Shown here in pieces: positions 18,001 through 25,358 of a DNA stretch of 64,000 nucleotides. Source of the stretch: Bacteroidales bacterium (GTDB lineage Bacteria; Bacteroidota; Bacteroidia; Bacteroidales; JAGOPY01). The stretch lies in NCBI GenBank assembly GCA_023229505.1, contig JALNZD010000007.1:1-64000 (forward strand). Reading direction: 5' to 3'. Under the pieces are notes generated by a model, which saw nothing but the letters and a program-made list of their open reading frames with translations, made no database searches and was not told the origin of the DNA. Within the stretch, counting starts at the first letter, position 1, and each line of letters begins with the position of its first letter. The position numbers and the translations under genes were made by a program.

Positions 18001-18395
18001 CCCATCTCACGGCCATCGTCAGGTGAATAGATCCGGGTAATGCCATACTGGTGAAGCTCTTCCATCTCGTCGGGAAGGATCACCCCGCCGCCGCCGCCGA
18101 AAATCTTAATGTGTCCGCAGCCTCTTTCACGGAGCATGTCGAGCATGTATTTGAAGAACTCCATATGGCCGCCCTGGTAGGAGGTGATAGCGATAGACTG
18201 GGCATCTTCCTGTATGGCGCAGTCGACGATCTCTTTCACAGCTCTGTCATGGCCGAGATGGATCACTTCGGCTCCCGTAGACTGGATAATGCGGCGCATG
18301 ATATTGATCGCGGCATCGTGGCCATCGAACAACGACGCTGCGGTGACGATGCGGATGTGGTTCTTCGGCTGATAAGGTTTCTGCTCAGGGTGCAT
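15018..18395 (-). CDS. icmF: Fused isobutyryl-CoA/methylmalonyl-CoA mutase (IcmF)
   Basis: A 1125-residue B12 enzyme interconverting isobutyryl-CoA and n-butyryl-CoA, with possible side activity on other branched acyl-CoAs. Domain order matches IcmF: B12-binding (~1-140, SLFDGHDAAI with the cobalt-ligand His, and FGGGGG); MeaB/ArgK-like G-protein chaperone (~175-450; Walker A GTGGSGKSS near 200, SVDPSKRKTGG, NKFDKRG); linker; TIM-barrel mutase (~540-1110; KRLSTAFDSVTLYGNDPDIR, GTVQADILKEDQAQNTCIF). The FDSVTLYG motif and the Gln in the second segment are what I expect for IcmF rather than classic methylmalonyl-CoA mutase. The frame is open 20 codons further upstream into a GCATGGAG repeat; ATG 18395 is the family-like start. 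It sits beside ETF and acyl-CoA dehydrogenase genes. Confidence 0.93.
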   Translation of the reverse strand: MHPEQKPYQPKNHIRIVTAASLFDGHDAAINIMRRIIQSTGAEVIHLGHDRAVKEIVDCAIQEDAQSIAITSYQGGHMEFFKYMLDMLRERGCGHIKIFGGGGGVILPDEMEELHQYGITRIYSPDDGREMGLQGMINDLMEKSDYPTGNQIEDIEIKKSGQKDVYAIARLISAAENFPESARDLIDGLKHHSKRSPVLGITGTGGSGKSSLVDEIVRRFLHDFPEKTIGIISVDPSKRKTGGALLGDRIRMNAINNPRVYMRSLATRQSNLAVSRYVKDAETILQAAGYDLIILETSGIGQSDTEIVDHSDVSMYVMTPEYGAATQLEKIDMLDFADIISINKFDKRGALDALRDVRKQFARNHQLWHEEPDKMPVYGTIASQYNDPGVNLFYKALIDIINEKTGAGFVTKIRAEAGMADKIFIIPPNRTRYLSEIAETVRNYNKWAEKQAGVAQRLHSIQETIKILKGGNTANEDVKSALEEEYKKIEPELDGKTKFILETWPLKVGSYSQPEYIFQVRDQKIRVNTHVESLSHTNIPKISLPKYKGWGDIVRWSLKENVPGEFPYAAGVFPFKRVGEDPTRMFAGEGGPERTNKRFHYLSKGMPAKRLSTAFDSVTLYGNDPDIRPDIYGKIGNSGVSISCLDDAKKLYSGFNLADPKTSVSMTINGPAPTLVGYFMNAAIDQQCEIYIRENGLADEVEKKIAAIYAKKGTKRPQYQGQLPEGNGGLGLMLLGVTGDMVLQTDVYKKIKTDTLCRVRGTVQADILKEDQAQNTCIFSTDFAIKMMGDVQEYFNLHHVRNFYSVSISGYHIAEAGANPVTQLALTLSNGFTYVEYYLSRGMDIDKFAPNLSFFFSNGIDPEYSVMGRVARLIWAKAMKYKYGGDDRSQKLKYHIQTSGRSLHAQEIGFNDIRTTLQALYAVYDNCNSLHTNAYDEAITTPTEESVRRAVAIQLIINQELGLAKNQNPLQGSFIIEELTDLVEEAVMKEFDRLTERGGVLGAMETMYQRSKIQEESLYYETLKHTGELPIIGVNTFLSSEGSPTITPGEVIRATPEEKEYQITMLEELHKTFSDKTTALLEGLKERARNNENIFEGLMEVAKYCSIGQITRALFEVGGQYRRNM

Positions 18396-18434
18396 GAATT
18401 TGCGGATATGATATTGCAAAGATATAAAAAAGTT

Positions 18435-18468
18435 TGCATGGAGGCATGGGGGCATGGAAGCATGGATG
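18435..18468. repeat. GCATGGRR octamer array between icmF and the Fe-S oxidoreductase gene
   Basis: Four tandem octamers of the form GCATGGAG/GCATGGGG/GCATGGAA/GCATGGAT. A 17-bp word from it (18445-18461) recurs exactly at 19029-19045 inside the next gene. Confidence 0.8.
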
Positions 18469-18509
18469 TTAACATTTCATTATCTTTACCTCTCTAACTA
18501 ATAACCATT

Positions 18510-20630
18510 ATGCTGAAACAGATCCTCTTCGCCATCTCATTGCTGATTACGCTGGGAATCTTTGCCTATACGACCTGGCAATATTACCTCAGGTTCAAAC
18601 TGACCAAACCCTATCCTGTCAAAGAATTCGGCAGGCGTTTCAAGATTATGCTGACGGTGGCTTTCGGACAGACCAAGATCCTGCGAAAACCTGTCATTGG
18701 CCTGATGCACGCACTCGTCTGGTGGGGTTTCCTGGTGATCCTCATCGGGAGCATCGAAATGGTGATCGACGGGCTGTTTGGGACGGAAAGGGCGCTGTCT
18801 GTTCTCGGTCCGGTGTATGATGTGATTACTGCCTCCGGCGACATTTTCGCTCTCATTATCCTCTTTGCCATCATCGCTTTCCTGGTCAGGAGGATATTTC
18901 TGAACATCCGCCGTTTTACCGGCATCGAGATGAAGCATATCTCCCATAAGGATGCTAACCTGGCGCTTTCGCTGATCCTTTTCCTCATGGTGTCTCTGCT
19001 GGGGATGAATACCTTTTACCTGGTGATTCATGGGGGCATGGAAGCGGGGAGGCATGGAGGCGTGGGAGTTTTCCCGGTGAGCCAATTCATTGCGGGATGG
19101 TCTGGGGGAATGCCCGGAGGAGCAATCCATGTGTGGCACGAAATCTTTTGGTGGTCCCATATCCTTGGCATATTCCTTTTTGCCAATATCCTTCCGTACT
19201 CAAAGCATTTCCACGTCTTCATGTCGGTGCCGAATGTGTTTTTAAGCAGGCTGGAACCCCTGGGCTATCTTCCGAATATGCCGGATATCACAAAAGAGGT
19301 TAAGAAAATGATGGATCCCAGCCTGGCTTTTGCTGCTCCGGCCGAAGGGGAAGCTGCGCCTGTATCGCGCTTCGGGGTATTGGATGTGGAAGATATCACA
19401 TGGAAGAACTACCTGGACTCGCTGGCCTGCACAGAATGCGGAAGATGCACCGAAGTCTGCCCGGCGAATATCACCGGGAAGAAACTCTCACCCCGGAAAA
19501 TCATCATGGATGTCAGGGCGAGGATGAAGGAAAAAGCGCAGGGGCTGATCAGGGACAAGACATTTGGCGATGGCAAATCCCTTATCCGGGATTATATCTC
19601 TGAAGAAGAGCTCTGGGCCTGTACCACCTGCAACGCCTGTGCCCGCGAGTGCCCGGTGAACATCAACCATCCCTCGCTGATCGTGGATATGCGGCGCTAC
19701 CTGGTGATGGAAGAAGCCAAAGGGCCCGGGGAACTGAATGCGATCTTCACCAACATAGAAAACAACGGCGCTCCGTGGCAGTTTTCACCGCAGGACAGGA
19801 TGTTGTGGGCTGAGGAGATTTATATGGAAAAAGTAAAAGTTTCTGTTCCAATTATGTCCGACTGTTACGCCCGGGGCGAAAAACCTGAGTATCTCTTTTG
19901 GGTTGGTTCTGCAGGCGCTTTTGACGACCGCTATAAAAAAGTTACCCGCGAGTTTGTGAAGATATTGGCCCATTTTGGCATAAGCTACGCGGTGCTGGGC
20001 ACCGAAGAAGCCGACAGCGGCGACGTGGCCCGCCGTGCCGGCAATGAAATGCTCTTCCAGATGCAGGCTCTGATGAATATAGAGCTTTTTAACATGTATG
20101 AAGTGAAGAAGATCCTCACCTGCTGCCCGCACGACTACAACACCCTCAAAAATGAATACCCGGATTTCGGCGGGCAGTTTGAGGTGATTCATCACACACA
20201 ATTCCTCGCCGAAATAGTTCAAAGTTCAAAGTTCAAAGTTCAAAATGCCAAATCCAAATTTCAAATTTCAAATTTCAGGATCACCTTCCATGATCCGTGC
20301 TACTTAGGCCGGGCAAATAGCGAATATGACGCTCCGCGCGCAGTGCTCTCCGCCCTATGCCCTTCGCTGATCGAAATGAAAAGGTCGAAAAGCTTTGCCC
20401 TTTGCTGCGGTGCCGGTGGCGGACAAATGTTTAAGGAAGCCGAACCGGGGAATAAGGAGGTGTTTATTGAGAGAATTGAAGATGTCATCTCAGCCGGCGC
20501 CGATATCGTCGCTACTGCCTGCCCATTCTGTATGGTGATGATGACCGACGGGATCAAGTATAAGAATAGGGAGGAATCGCTGAAAAACTATGATGTTGCA
20601 GAACTAGTTAGCATAGCGTTGGGATTGTGA
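18510..20630 (+). CDS. Membrane Fe-S oxidoreductase, probable ETF:menaquinone oxidoreductase
   Basis: 706 residues. The N-terminal ~240 are a nitrate-reductase-gamma-like membrane domain with about six helices and histidines suited to haem b. Two [4Fe-4S] motifs follow, CTECGRCTEVCP (~306) and CTTCNACARECP (~370). Then come two CCG domains (CCPHDY ~537 and CCGAGGG ~631) as in heterodisulfide reductase HdrD. This architecture is known in the EtfAB:menaquinone oxidoreductase of Geobacter and Syntrophomonas-type anaerobes. The adjacent etfA, etfB and acyl-CoA dehydrogenase support that role: passing electrons from acyl-CoA oxidation to menaquinone. Two low-complexity stretches (~residues 173-186 and ~569-589) are encoded by tandem DNA repeats and look inserted. 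Confidence 0.85.
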   Translation: MLKQILFAISLLITLGIFAYTTWQYYLRFKLTKPYPVKEFGRRFKIMLTVAFGQTKILRKPVIGLMHALVWWGFLVILIGSIEMVIDGLFGTERALSVLGPVYDVITASGDIFALIILFAIIAFLVRRIFLNIRRFTGIEMKHISHKDANLALSLILFLMVSLLGMNTFYLVIHGGMEAGRHGGVGVFPVSQFIAGWSGGMPGGAIHVWHEIFWWSHILGIFLFANILPYSKHFHVFMSVPNVFLSRLEPLGYLPNMPDITKEVKKMMDPSLAFAAPAEGEAAPVSRFGVLDVEDITWKNYLDSLACTECGRCTEVCPANITGKKLSPRKIIMDVRARMKEKAQGLIRDKTFGDGKSLIRDYISEEELWACTTCNACARECPVNINHPSLIVDMRRYLVMEEAKGPGELNAIFTNIENNGAPWQFSPQDRMLWAEEIYMEKVKVSVPIMSDCYARGEKPEYLFWVGSAGAFDDRYKKVTREFVKILAHFGISYAVLGTEEADSGDVARRAGNEMLFQMQALMNIELFNMYEVKKILTCCPHDYNTLKNEYPDFGGQFEVIHHTQFLAEIVQSSKFKVQNAKSKFQISNFRITFHDPCYLGRANSEYDAPRAVLSALCPSLIEMKRSKSFALCCGAGGGQMFKEAEPGNKEVFIERIEDVISAGADIVATACPFCMVMMTDGIKYKNREESLKNYDVAELVSIALGL
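19029..19066 (+). repeat. GCATGGRR-type repeat inside the Fe-S oxidoreductase gene
   Basis: Starts with the 17-bp word CATGGGGGCATGGAAGC, identical to 18445-18461 in the intergenic array, and continues with GGGGAGGCATGGAGGCGTGG. It is read in frame as HGGMEAGRHGGVG between a membrane helix (NTFYLVI) and the next loop. Confidence 0.75.
20214..20277 (+). repeat. In-frame AAAGTTC/AAATTTC heptamer array inside the Fe-S oxidoreductase gene
   Basis: Three to four AAAGTTC units pass into three AAATTTC units. Translation gives QSSKFKVQNAKSKFQISNF immediately before ITFHDPCYLGR, the conserved start of the second CCG domain. The AAATTTC unit is also found intergenically at 21661-21690. Confidence 0.85.
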
Positions 20631-20660
20631 TTGGTGATTGGTTATTAGGTGAATCTGCTG

Positions 20661-20684
20661 ACTGTCAACTGTCAACTGTCAACT
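20661..20684. repeat. CTGTCAA heptamer array
   Basis: Three perfect copies between the convergent Fe-S oxidoreductase and etfA genes, in a 57-bp gap. Confidence 0.8.
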
Positions 20685-20687
20685 CCC

Positions 20688-21659
20688 TCAATGCTTCTTC
20701 GCTTCCCTTACTGCTTCGATCAGCCTGGGCAGTACCTGGTGGACATCAGCTATCATTCCATATTCCGCCGCTTCAAAGATCGGGGCGTCTTTGTCGGTAT
20801 TGATCGCAATGATATGTTTCGATGCGCTTACGCCGCCCAGATGCTGGATAGCTCCGGAAATACCCAGGGCAATATAAACGTTCGGGCCGATGATCTTTCC
20901 GGTCTGGCCCACATGTTCCTGATGTGAACGCCAGCCTTCGTCGGAAACAGGCCTGGAGCAGGCAGTGGCAGCGCCTAAAAGCCCGGCCAGCTCTTCCAGC
21001 GGGCCCCACTTGTCAGCGCTTTTCATGCCCCTTCCGCCTGAAACAACAATTTCTGCATCCGTGAGCAAAATTTTATCTGTGACTTTTTTTACATCCAGCA
21101 CCCTGGTCGCAAAATGTGCATCGGTCAGTTGGGGCGTGAAAGATTCTATCGTAGCTTTTTCATCTGATGCAATGGTTTCGACAGAATTCGGGAAAAGGGT
21201 CAGGATCTTTTTTGGGGATTTAATGGTGATATGGCCGATGGCTTTACCGGTAAAAACTCCCTTTTTGACGACAAAAGGCTGAAGAGAGTCTGGCAAAGCG
21301 TTAACGCCGGATGCAACGCCGGCTTTTAGCTTCACCGCTACCCGGGGTGCAAGGGCCTTACCGGTGAAATTATGGGAGAAAACCACCACATCAGCCGATT
21401 CCTTTTCAGCTACCTGAGCAATGATCGCCGCGAAAGCCTTGTTGATCAATCCATCTATCCGGCTGTCTACAACCTTAATAATTTTTGAAGCCCCATAATG
21501 ACCAAGCTTTTTAAGTTCTTCTTCAGGTACATCCCCGATAGAAACAACAATTGCATGGGTCCCCATCTGAACGGCAAGCTGATGCGCGTAAGAAACCAGC
21601 TCATAGCTGATCTTCTTGAATTTTCCGTCCCAATTCTCTGTATATGCTAGTACTGACAT
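20688..21659 (-). CDS. etfA: Electron transfer flavoprotein, alpha subunit
   Basis: 323 residues from ATG 21659; the frame also opens at a TTG nine bases upstream, but that lies in a repeat. EtfA binds the electron-shuttling FAD. The C-terminal FAD domain is clear: VSGGRGMKSADKWGPLEELAGLLGAATACSRPVSDEGW (read in parts), then GQTGKIIGPNVYIALGISGAIQH and IAINTDKDAPIFEAAEYG (~185-300). The N-terminal domain pairs with EtfB. The gene lies 31 bp downstream of etfB and converges on the membrane oxidoreductase. It accepts electrons from the acyl-CoA dehydrogenase and hands them to the membrane enzyme. Confidence 0.95.
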   Translation of the reverse strand: MSVLAYTENWDGKFKKISYELVSYAHQLAVQMGTHAIVVSIGDVPEEELKKLGHYGASKIIKVVDSRIDGLINKAFAAIIAQVAEKESADVVVFSHNFTGKALAPRVAVKLKAGVASGVNALPDSLQPFVVKKGVFTGKAIGHITIKSPKKILTLFPNSVETIASDEKATIESFTPQLTDAHFATRVLDVKKVTDKILLTDAEIVVSGGRGMKSADKWGPLEELAGLLGAATACSRPVSDEGWRSHQEHVGQTGKIIGPNVYIALGISGAIQHLGGVSASKHIIAINTDKDAPIFEAAEYGMIADVHQVLPRLIEAVREAKKH

Positions 21660-21660
21660 A

Positions 21661-21690
21661 ATTTTCAAATTTCAATTTTCAAATTTCAAT
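21661..21690. repeat. AAATTTC/AATTTTC repeat between etfB and etfA
   Basis: About four AT-rich 7-mers fill the whole 31-bp gap between the two ETF genes. Same unit as the in-gene array at 20214-20277. Confidence 0.7.
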
Positions 21691-22440
21691 CTAGAACATC
21701 TTCAAATTATTCTTCATGACATCCACCAGTTCGTCGATATTATCCGCATCAATCATCCTGCATTTCGCATGGGTAGGTGGAAGTTCAAAGCTGGTAAATT
21801 CCGCCAGCTCTTCCGCTGCAATAGCCGGTTTGACGGTGAGAGGCTTGGTCCGGGCCATCATAATACCTCGCATGGACGGGATTCGGGGTTCTTTGGTTAT
21901 GCCTTTCTGTACAATCGCCACAAAAGGCAGGGTCGTCTCCAGGACTTCCTGCCCGCCATCGATCTCCCGGCTGAGCCTGACCTGGCCATTCTCCAGTTGC
22001 AGGCTGGAAACAGAAGAAACTGAAGGGCAATCGAGAAACTCGGCAAGCATTCCTCCGACAGTGGAACCGTTATAGTCGCTCGATTCAATCCCGCAAAGGA
22101 TAATATCGTAGGGCTGGGATTTGATAAAATCAGCTATTTGAGCTGAAACCTGGAAAGAATCTTTGCAGTCAGCATCCACCCGTACGGCATCATCCGCGCC
22201 AATAGCAAGCGCCTTCCGGAGAGTAGGCTCCGTTTCCGGCTTGCCAACCGTGATCACGGTAACCTTTTCAATCGTGGTTCCTGATGTTTCCTTGATTTCA
22301 AGAGCGCGGGTCAGGGCCAGTTCGTCCCACGGGTTGATGATCCATTGGACACCCGTCGCATCAAAATTCTTCGAGTCACCTGTGAATTTTATTTTCGTCG
22401 TGGTGTCGGGGACATTGCTCAGGCAGATCAGGATTTTCAT
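21691..22440 (-). CDS. etfB: Electron transfer flavoprotein, beta subunit
   Basis: 249 residues starting MKILICLSNVPDTTTKIKF. Family signatures include INPWDELALTRALEIKE and the nucleotide-binding region with GADDAVRVD and ILCGIESSDYNGSTVGGMLAEFL, followed by the recognition-loop area (LQLENGQVRLSREIDGG). It forms the ETF heterodimer with EtfA. It precedes etfA in the transcript, and the acyl-CoA dehydrogenase gene lies 262 bp upstream on the same strand. The gap to that gene is full of dispersed repeats. Confidence 0.95.
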   Translation of the reverse strand: MKILICLSNVPDTTTKIKFTGDSKNFDATGVQWIINPWDELALTRALEIKETSGTTIEKVTVITVGKPETEPTLRKALAIGADDAVRVDADCKDSFQVSAQIADFIKSQPYDIILCGIESSDYNGSTVGGMLAEFLDCPSVSSVSSLQLENGQVRLSREIDGGQEVLETTLPFVAIVQKGITKEPRIPSMRGIMMARTKPLTVKPAIAAEELAEFTSFELPPTHAKCRMIDADNIDELVDVMKNNLKMF

Positions 22441-22457
22441 CTTTTACTTGTTAAATG

Positions 22458-22692
22458 GTTCGATTGTTCGACTGTTCAATTGTTCGATTGTTAGTCGCAA
22501 AAATATAATTTTATTTTGACAGAACCATATCGGTGTACTTTATCCATTGGTTGAATATCCGTGAGTTATTAAAAATAGAACGCGGATGACACGGATACAA
22601 CGGATTTACGCGGATTACATTAGCAATACGAAACTGGGTACTACGGACTGCCAATTTTCTAATGCTGACTGTCAACTGTCAACTGTCAACTA
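22458..22692. repeat. Repeat-packed gap between acyl-CoA dehydrogenase and etfB
   Basis: Three repeat types sit in this gap. GTTCGATT-type octamers (four units) lie at 22458-22492. An ACGCGGATGACACGGAT...ACGCGGATT element typical of Bacteroidota intergenic DNA lies at 22575-22618. Three perfect CTGTCAA heptamers lie at 22667-22690. No gene is seen. A promoter for etfBA could lie here but no good TAnnTTTG was found. Confidence 0.65.
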
Positions 22693-22702
22693 CTGACTTC
22701 TC

Positions 22703-23842
22703 TCACCGCTGCAGCGCTCTTGAGATCACGATCCTCTGTATCTCCGAAGTGCCTTCGTAGATCTGGGTTACCTTAGCTTCCCGCATCAGGCGTTCGACGT
22801 GATATTCCTTTACATAGCCATAACCGCCGTGGATCTGGACGGCTTCGGTGGTGACCCACATGGCGGCATCAGCGGCATAGAGCTTGGCCATGGAACTGGC
22901 CAGTCCATAAGGTTGGTTGTTATCTTTAAGCCAGGCGGCTTTGTAAACAAAATTCCTGGCAGCCTCCACCTTGACAGCCATATCGGCTATTTTAAAACTG
23001 ATGCCTTCGTGTTCTATGATAGGCCTTCCGAATGCTTTTCTTTCCTGTGCATATTTCAATGATCTTTCGAATGCGCCGGCAGCAATACCGGTGGCTTGGG
23101 CAGCGATACTGATCCGTCCTGTTTCGAGCATCTTCATGGCAAATGCAAATCCGAAGCCATCCGCGCCGACGCGGTTTGCTTTCGGGACTTTTACATCGCT
23201 GAACATGACGGAATGGGTGTCGGAACTGCGCAGGCCCATTTTATCTTCATGGGGAGAGAGAGAAATTCCGGGCCACTCTTTTTCGACTATGAAAGCATTT
23301 ATCCCTTTATGGCATAACTCCGGGTGGGTTTGGGCAAAGACGATATAGACCGATCCGCAGTTTGCATTGGAGATCCAGTTTTTCGTGCCGTTTACCAGGT
23401 AATAATCGCCCATGTCGGCAGCGGTAGTACGTTGGCAAGTGGCATCAGAGCCGGCTTCCGGTTCTGATAACAGAAAAGCGCCGATAGTCTTTCCGCTTGC
23501 AAGGTTTGGAAGGTATTTTTCTCTCTGTTCCTCCGTACCGTATTTCTCAATGCCAAAGCAGGGAAGCGAATTATGAACCGAAAGGATTACCCCCATGGCG
23601 GCATCGATTTTTGATATTTCCTCGATGGCCAGCACGTAAGCAATAGTGTCCATCCCGCCGCCGCCATATTTCGGGTCGACGTTCATACCGAAGAATCCCA
23701 GTTCAGCCAGGTTTTTAATGTGCCGCCAGGGTATTTCCGCCCTGGCATCGCGCTCTAAAACATCCAGTATCAGTTCCCGCTCGGCATAATCTCTTGCAGC
23801 CTGGCGGATCATGAGTTGCTCTTCGGTAAAGGTGAAGTCCAT
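22703..23842 (-). CDS. Short-chain acyl-CoA dehydrogenase (butyryl-CoA dehydrogenase type)
   Basis: 379 residues, full length for the family. FAD enzyme oxidising a short acyl-CoA to the enoyl-CoA. Recognisable parts: N-terminal helical domain (TEEQLMIRQAARDYAERE), FAD-contacting FLLSEPEAGSD and NGTKNWISN, LGLRSSDT-like loop (KMGLRSSDTHSVMF), and the C-terminal IYEGTSEIQRIVISRAL with the catalytic Glu expected in YEGTSE. ETF genes follow on the same strand and an ETF:quinone oxidoreductase is near. With IcmF supplying butyryl-CoA from isobutyryl-CoA, this dehydrogenase is the natural next step. Exact chain-length preference cannot be read from sequence. Confidence 0.93.
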   Translation of the reverse strand: MDFTFTEEQLMIRQAARDYAERELILDVLERDARAEIPWRHIKNLAELGFFGMNVDPKYGGGGMDTIAYVLAIEEISKIDAAMGVILSVHNSLPCFGIEKYGTEEQREKYLPNLASGKTIGAFLLSEPEAGSDATCQRTTAADMGDYYLVNGTKNWISNANCGSVYIVFAQTHPELCHKGINAFIVEKEWPGISLSPHEDKMGLRSSDTHSVMFSDVKVPKANRVGADGFGFAFAMKMLETGRISIAAQATGIAAGAFERSLKYAQERKAFGRPIIEHEGISFKIADMAVKVEAARNFVYKAAWLKDNNQPYGLASSMAKLYAADAAMWVTTEAVQIHGGYGYVKEYHVERLMREAKVTQIYEGTSEIQRIVISRALQR

Positions 23843-23858
23843 TATTTCATCGGTTTGA

Positions 23859-24818
23859 TTAACGAGAAAAGCAAATGTAGGTAAAATTAACTAATTCCCC
23901 CCTCGCTATCTCGAACTCAGCCACAATCTCCTCCACGATCTTACCGGCCGGCTTGATTTCATTGATATATCCCGAAACCTGGCCGATTTCAAGTTCGCCT
24001 TCGTCGAGGTCGCCTTCAAACATGCCTTTTTTCGCCCGGCCGTGTCCAAGCAGTTCGCAGATTTCTTCCCGGGTAGCGCCTTTATCTTCCAGGGCTTTTA
24101 CTTCATGGTAGAACTTGTTTTTGATCAATCTTACCGGTATAATTTTCTTCAGTGTCAGGGAAGTATCCCCGTCTTTTGCTTCTATGACTTTCCTTTTGAA
24201 ATCCGGGTGTGCGGACGACTCTTCCGACGCCACGAACCGGCTGCCGATCTGCACACCGTCGGCTCCCAGCGCGAATGCCGCCAGCATAGCCCTTCCGGTA
24301 CCGATGCCACCGGCAGCGATCAGGGGTAGGCTGGTCACCTGGCGAACCATCGGTATCAGCGACATGGTGGTGGTTTCTTCAATCCCGTTATGCCCTCCTG
24401 CCTCAAAGCCTTCGGCCACGATGGCATCCACCCCTGCTTCCTCACACTTCCGGGCAAATTTGGTGTTGGCGATCACATGGGCAACTGTGATCCCCCTCTC
24501 TTTGAAGAAGGATGTATATTTTGCGGGATTACCTGCCGAAGTGAAAACGATCTTCACCCCTTCATCAATAATGATCTGTATAAGATCATCGACCTGCGGG
24601 TAAATCAGCGGGAGATTAACCCCGAATGGCTTGTCAGTGGCTGCCTTGCATTTGCGGATATGCTGCCGCAGGATATCCGGGTACATCGACCCGGAGCCGA
24701 TAAGGCCAAGTCCGCCGGCATTGCTGACGGCCGACGCCAGCTCCCAGCCGGAGCACCAGATCATGCCGGCCTGAATGATTGGATAGCGTATCCGGAAGAG
24801 AGAAGTAATTCTATTCAT
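23859..24818 (-). CDS. Nitronate monooxygenase-like FMN protein (FabK/2-nitropropane dioxygenase family)
   Basis: 319 residues with an FMN TIM-barrel. The start RYPIIQAGMIWCSGWELASAVSNAGGLG and the phosphate-binding AEGFEAGGHNG, PLIAAGGIGTG and ALGADGVQIGSRF are classic for the family. The short C-terminal region includes ELEIGQVSGYINEIKPA. The gene ends 17 bp before the acyl-CoA dehydrogenase start, so they are co-transcribed. Members are annotated as nitronate monooxygenases or enoyl-ACP reductase II; in acyl-CoA operons their real substrate is usually unknown. The last ~12 residues (VNFTYICFSR) extend beyond the typical end. Confidence 0.85.
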   Translation of the reverse strand: MNRITSLFRIRYPIIQAGMIWCSGWELASAVSNAGGLGLIGSGSMYPDILRQHIRKCKAATDKPFGVNLPLIYPQVDDLIQIIIDEGVKIVFTSAGNPAKYTSFFKERGITVAHVIANTKFARKCEEAGVDAIVAEGFEAGGHNGIEETTTMSLIPMVRQVTSLPLIAAGGIGTGRAMLAAFALGADGVQIGSRFVASEESSAHPDFKRKVIEAKDGDTSLTLKKIIPVRLIKNKFYHEVKALEDKGATREEICELLGHGRAKKGMFEGDLDEGELEIGQVSGYINEIKPAGKIVEEIVAEFEIARGELVNFTYICFSR

Positions 24819-24826
24819 AGTGTTGA

Positions 24827-24928
24827 GGTTTAAGGTTTAAGGTTTAAGTGGGGGACTTTTCTCACAGTCTTACGGTCTTACAGTCTTATCGTCTTACAGT
24901 CTTACAGTCCTACAGTCTTACAGTCCTA
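24827..24928. repeat. GGTTTAA heptamers followed by CTTACAGT octamers
   Basis: Three GGTTTAA units (24827-24848) are followed by about eight CTTACAGT-type octamers (24864-24928) with small variations. The array separates the flavoprotein gene from the restriction remnant zone and marks the change to AT-rich DNA. Confidence 0.8.
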
Positions 24929-24943
24929 AAATTTTCTCAGTTT

Positions 24944-25219
24944 TTAACCCGTGACAATTGGTTCTGTATCAGCAACATCCGTTAATCGCATTTTCCCATC
25001 GGCTGCCGGCATTTTCAAACCGTTACAATTTGTAACGGTTTCGTTTCCTTCGTCTAAAAGCCTCTTTTTTAACACTCTCCAATATGTTTGCGGGTTCTCG
25101 CTTTCCGTAAGTATTGCAAGTACATCAACAATAGAAAAATACCATTTTTCCTGGTCTTCATCCCAAATGGTTCTTATCTTTTTGTCATTAAATAATTTGA
25201 TAGCAGTTTCTTTGGTCAT
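24944..25219 (-). pseudogene. Truncated Bro-N/antirepressor-like protein
   Basis: 91 codons matching the start of Bro-N domain proteins found with restriction systems: KIRTIWDEDQEKWYFSIVDV, LTESENPQTYWRVLKKRL and LKMPAADGKMRLTDVADTE. Complete members are around 270-300 residues. This one stops a few codons after ADTE, exactly at the edge of the tandem repeat array. Judged a fragment; it may still be translated. Confidence 0.75.
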
Positions 25220-25358
25220 AAGATTAAATTTATAAGTAATTCAACCTAATCAATTGATTCTTCTAAATCAAGATGCTAACTTTAAGTTTATCATCATGGC
25301 TAAATGTTATTTGGGGAGTTTTAGCCTTTTTAGGCGAAATTTCAGGGAATTCGCCTGA

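Noticed and set aside
18396..18455. 20-codon N-terminal extension of IcmF
   Set aside because: Overlaps the GCATGGAG repeat and precedes the family-like start at 18395.
24864..24928. CTTACAGT tandem array as a possible CRISPR
   Set aside because: Units are only 8 bp and contiguous with no spacers, so it is a simple tandem repeat.
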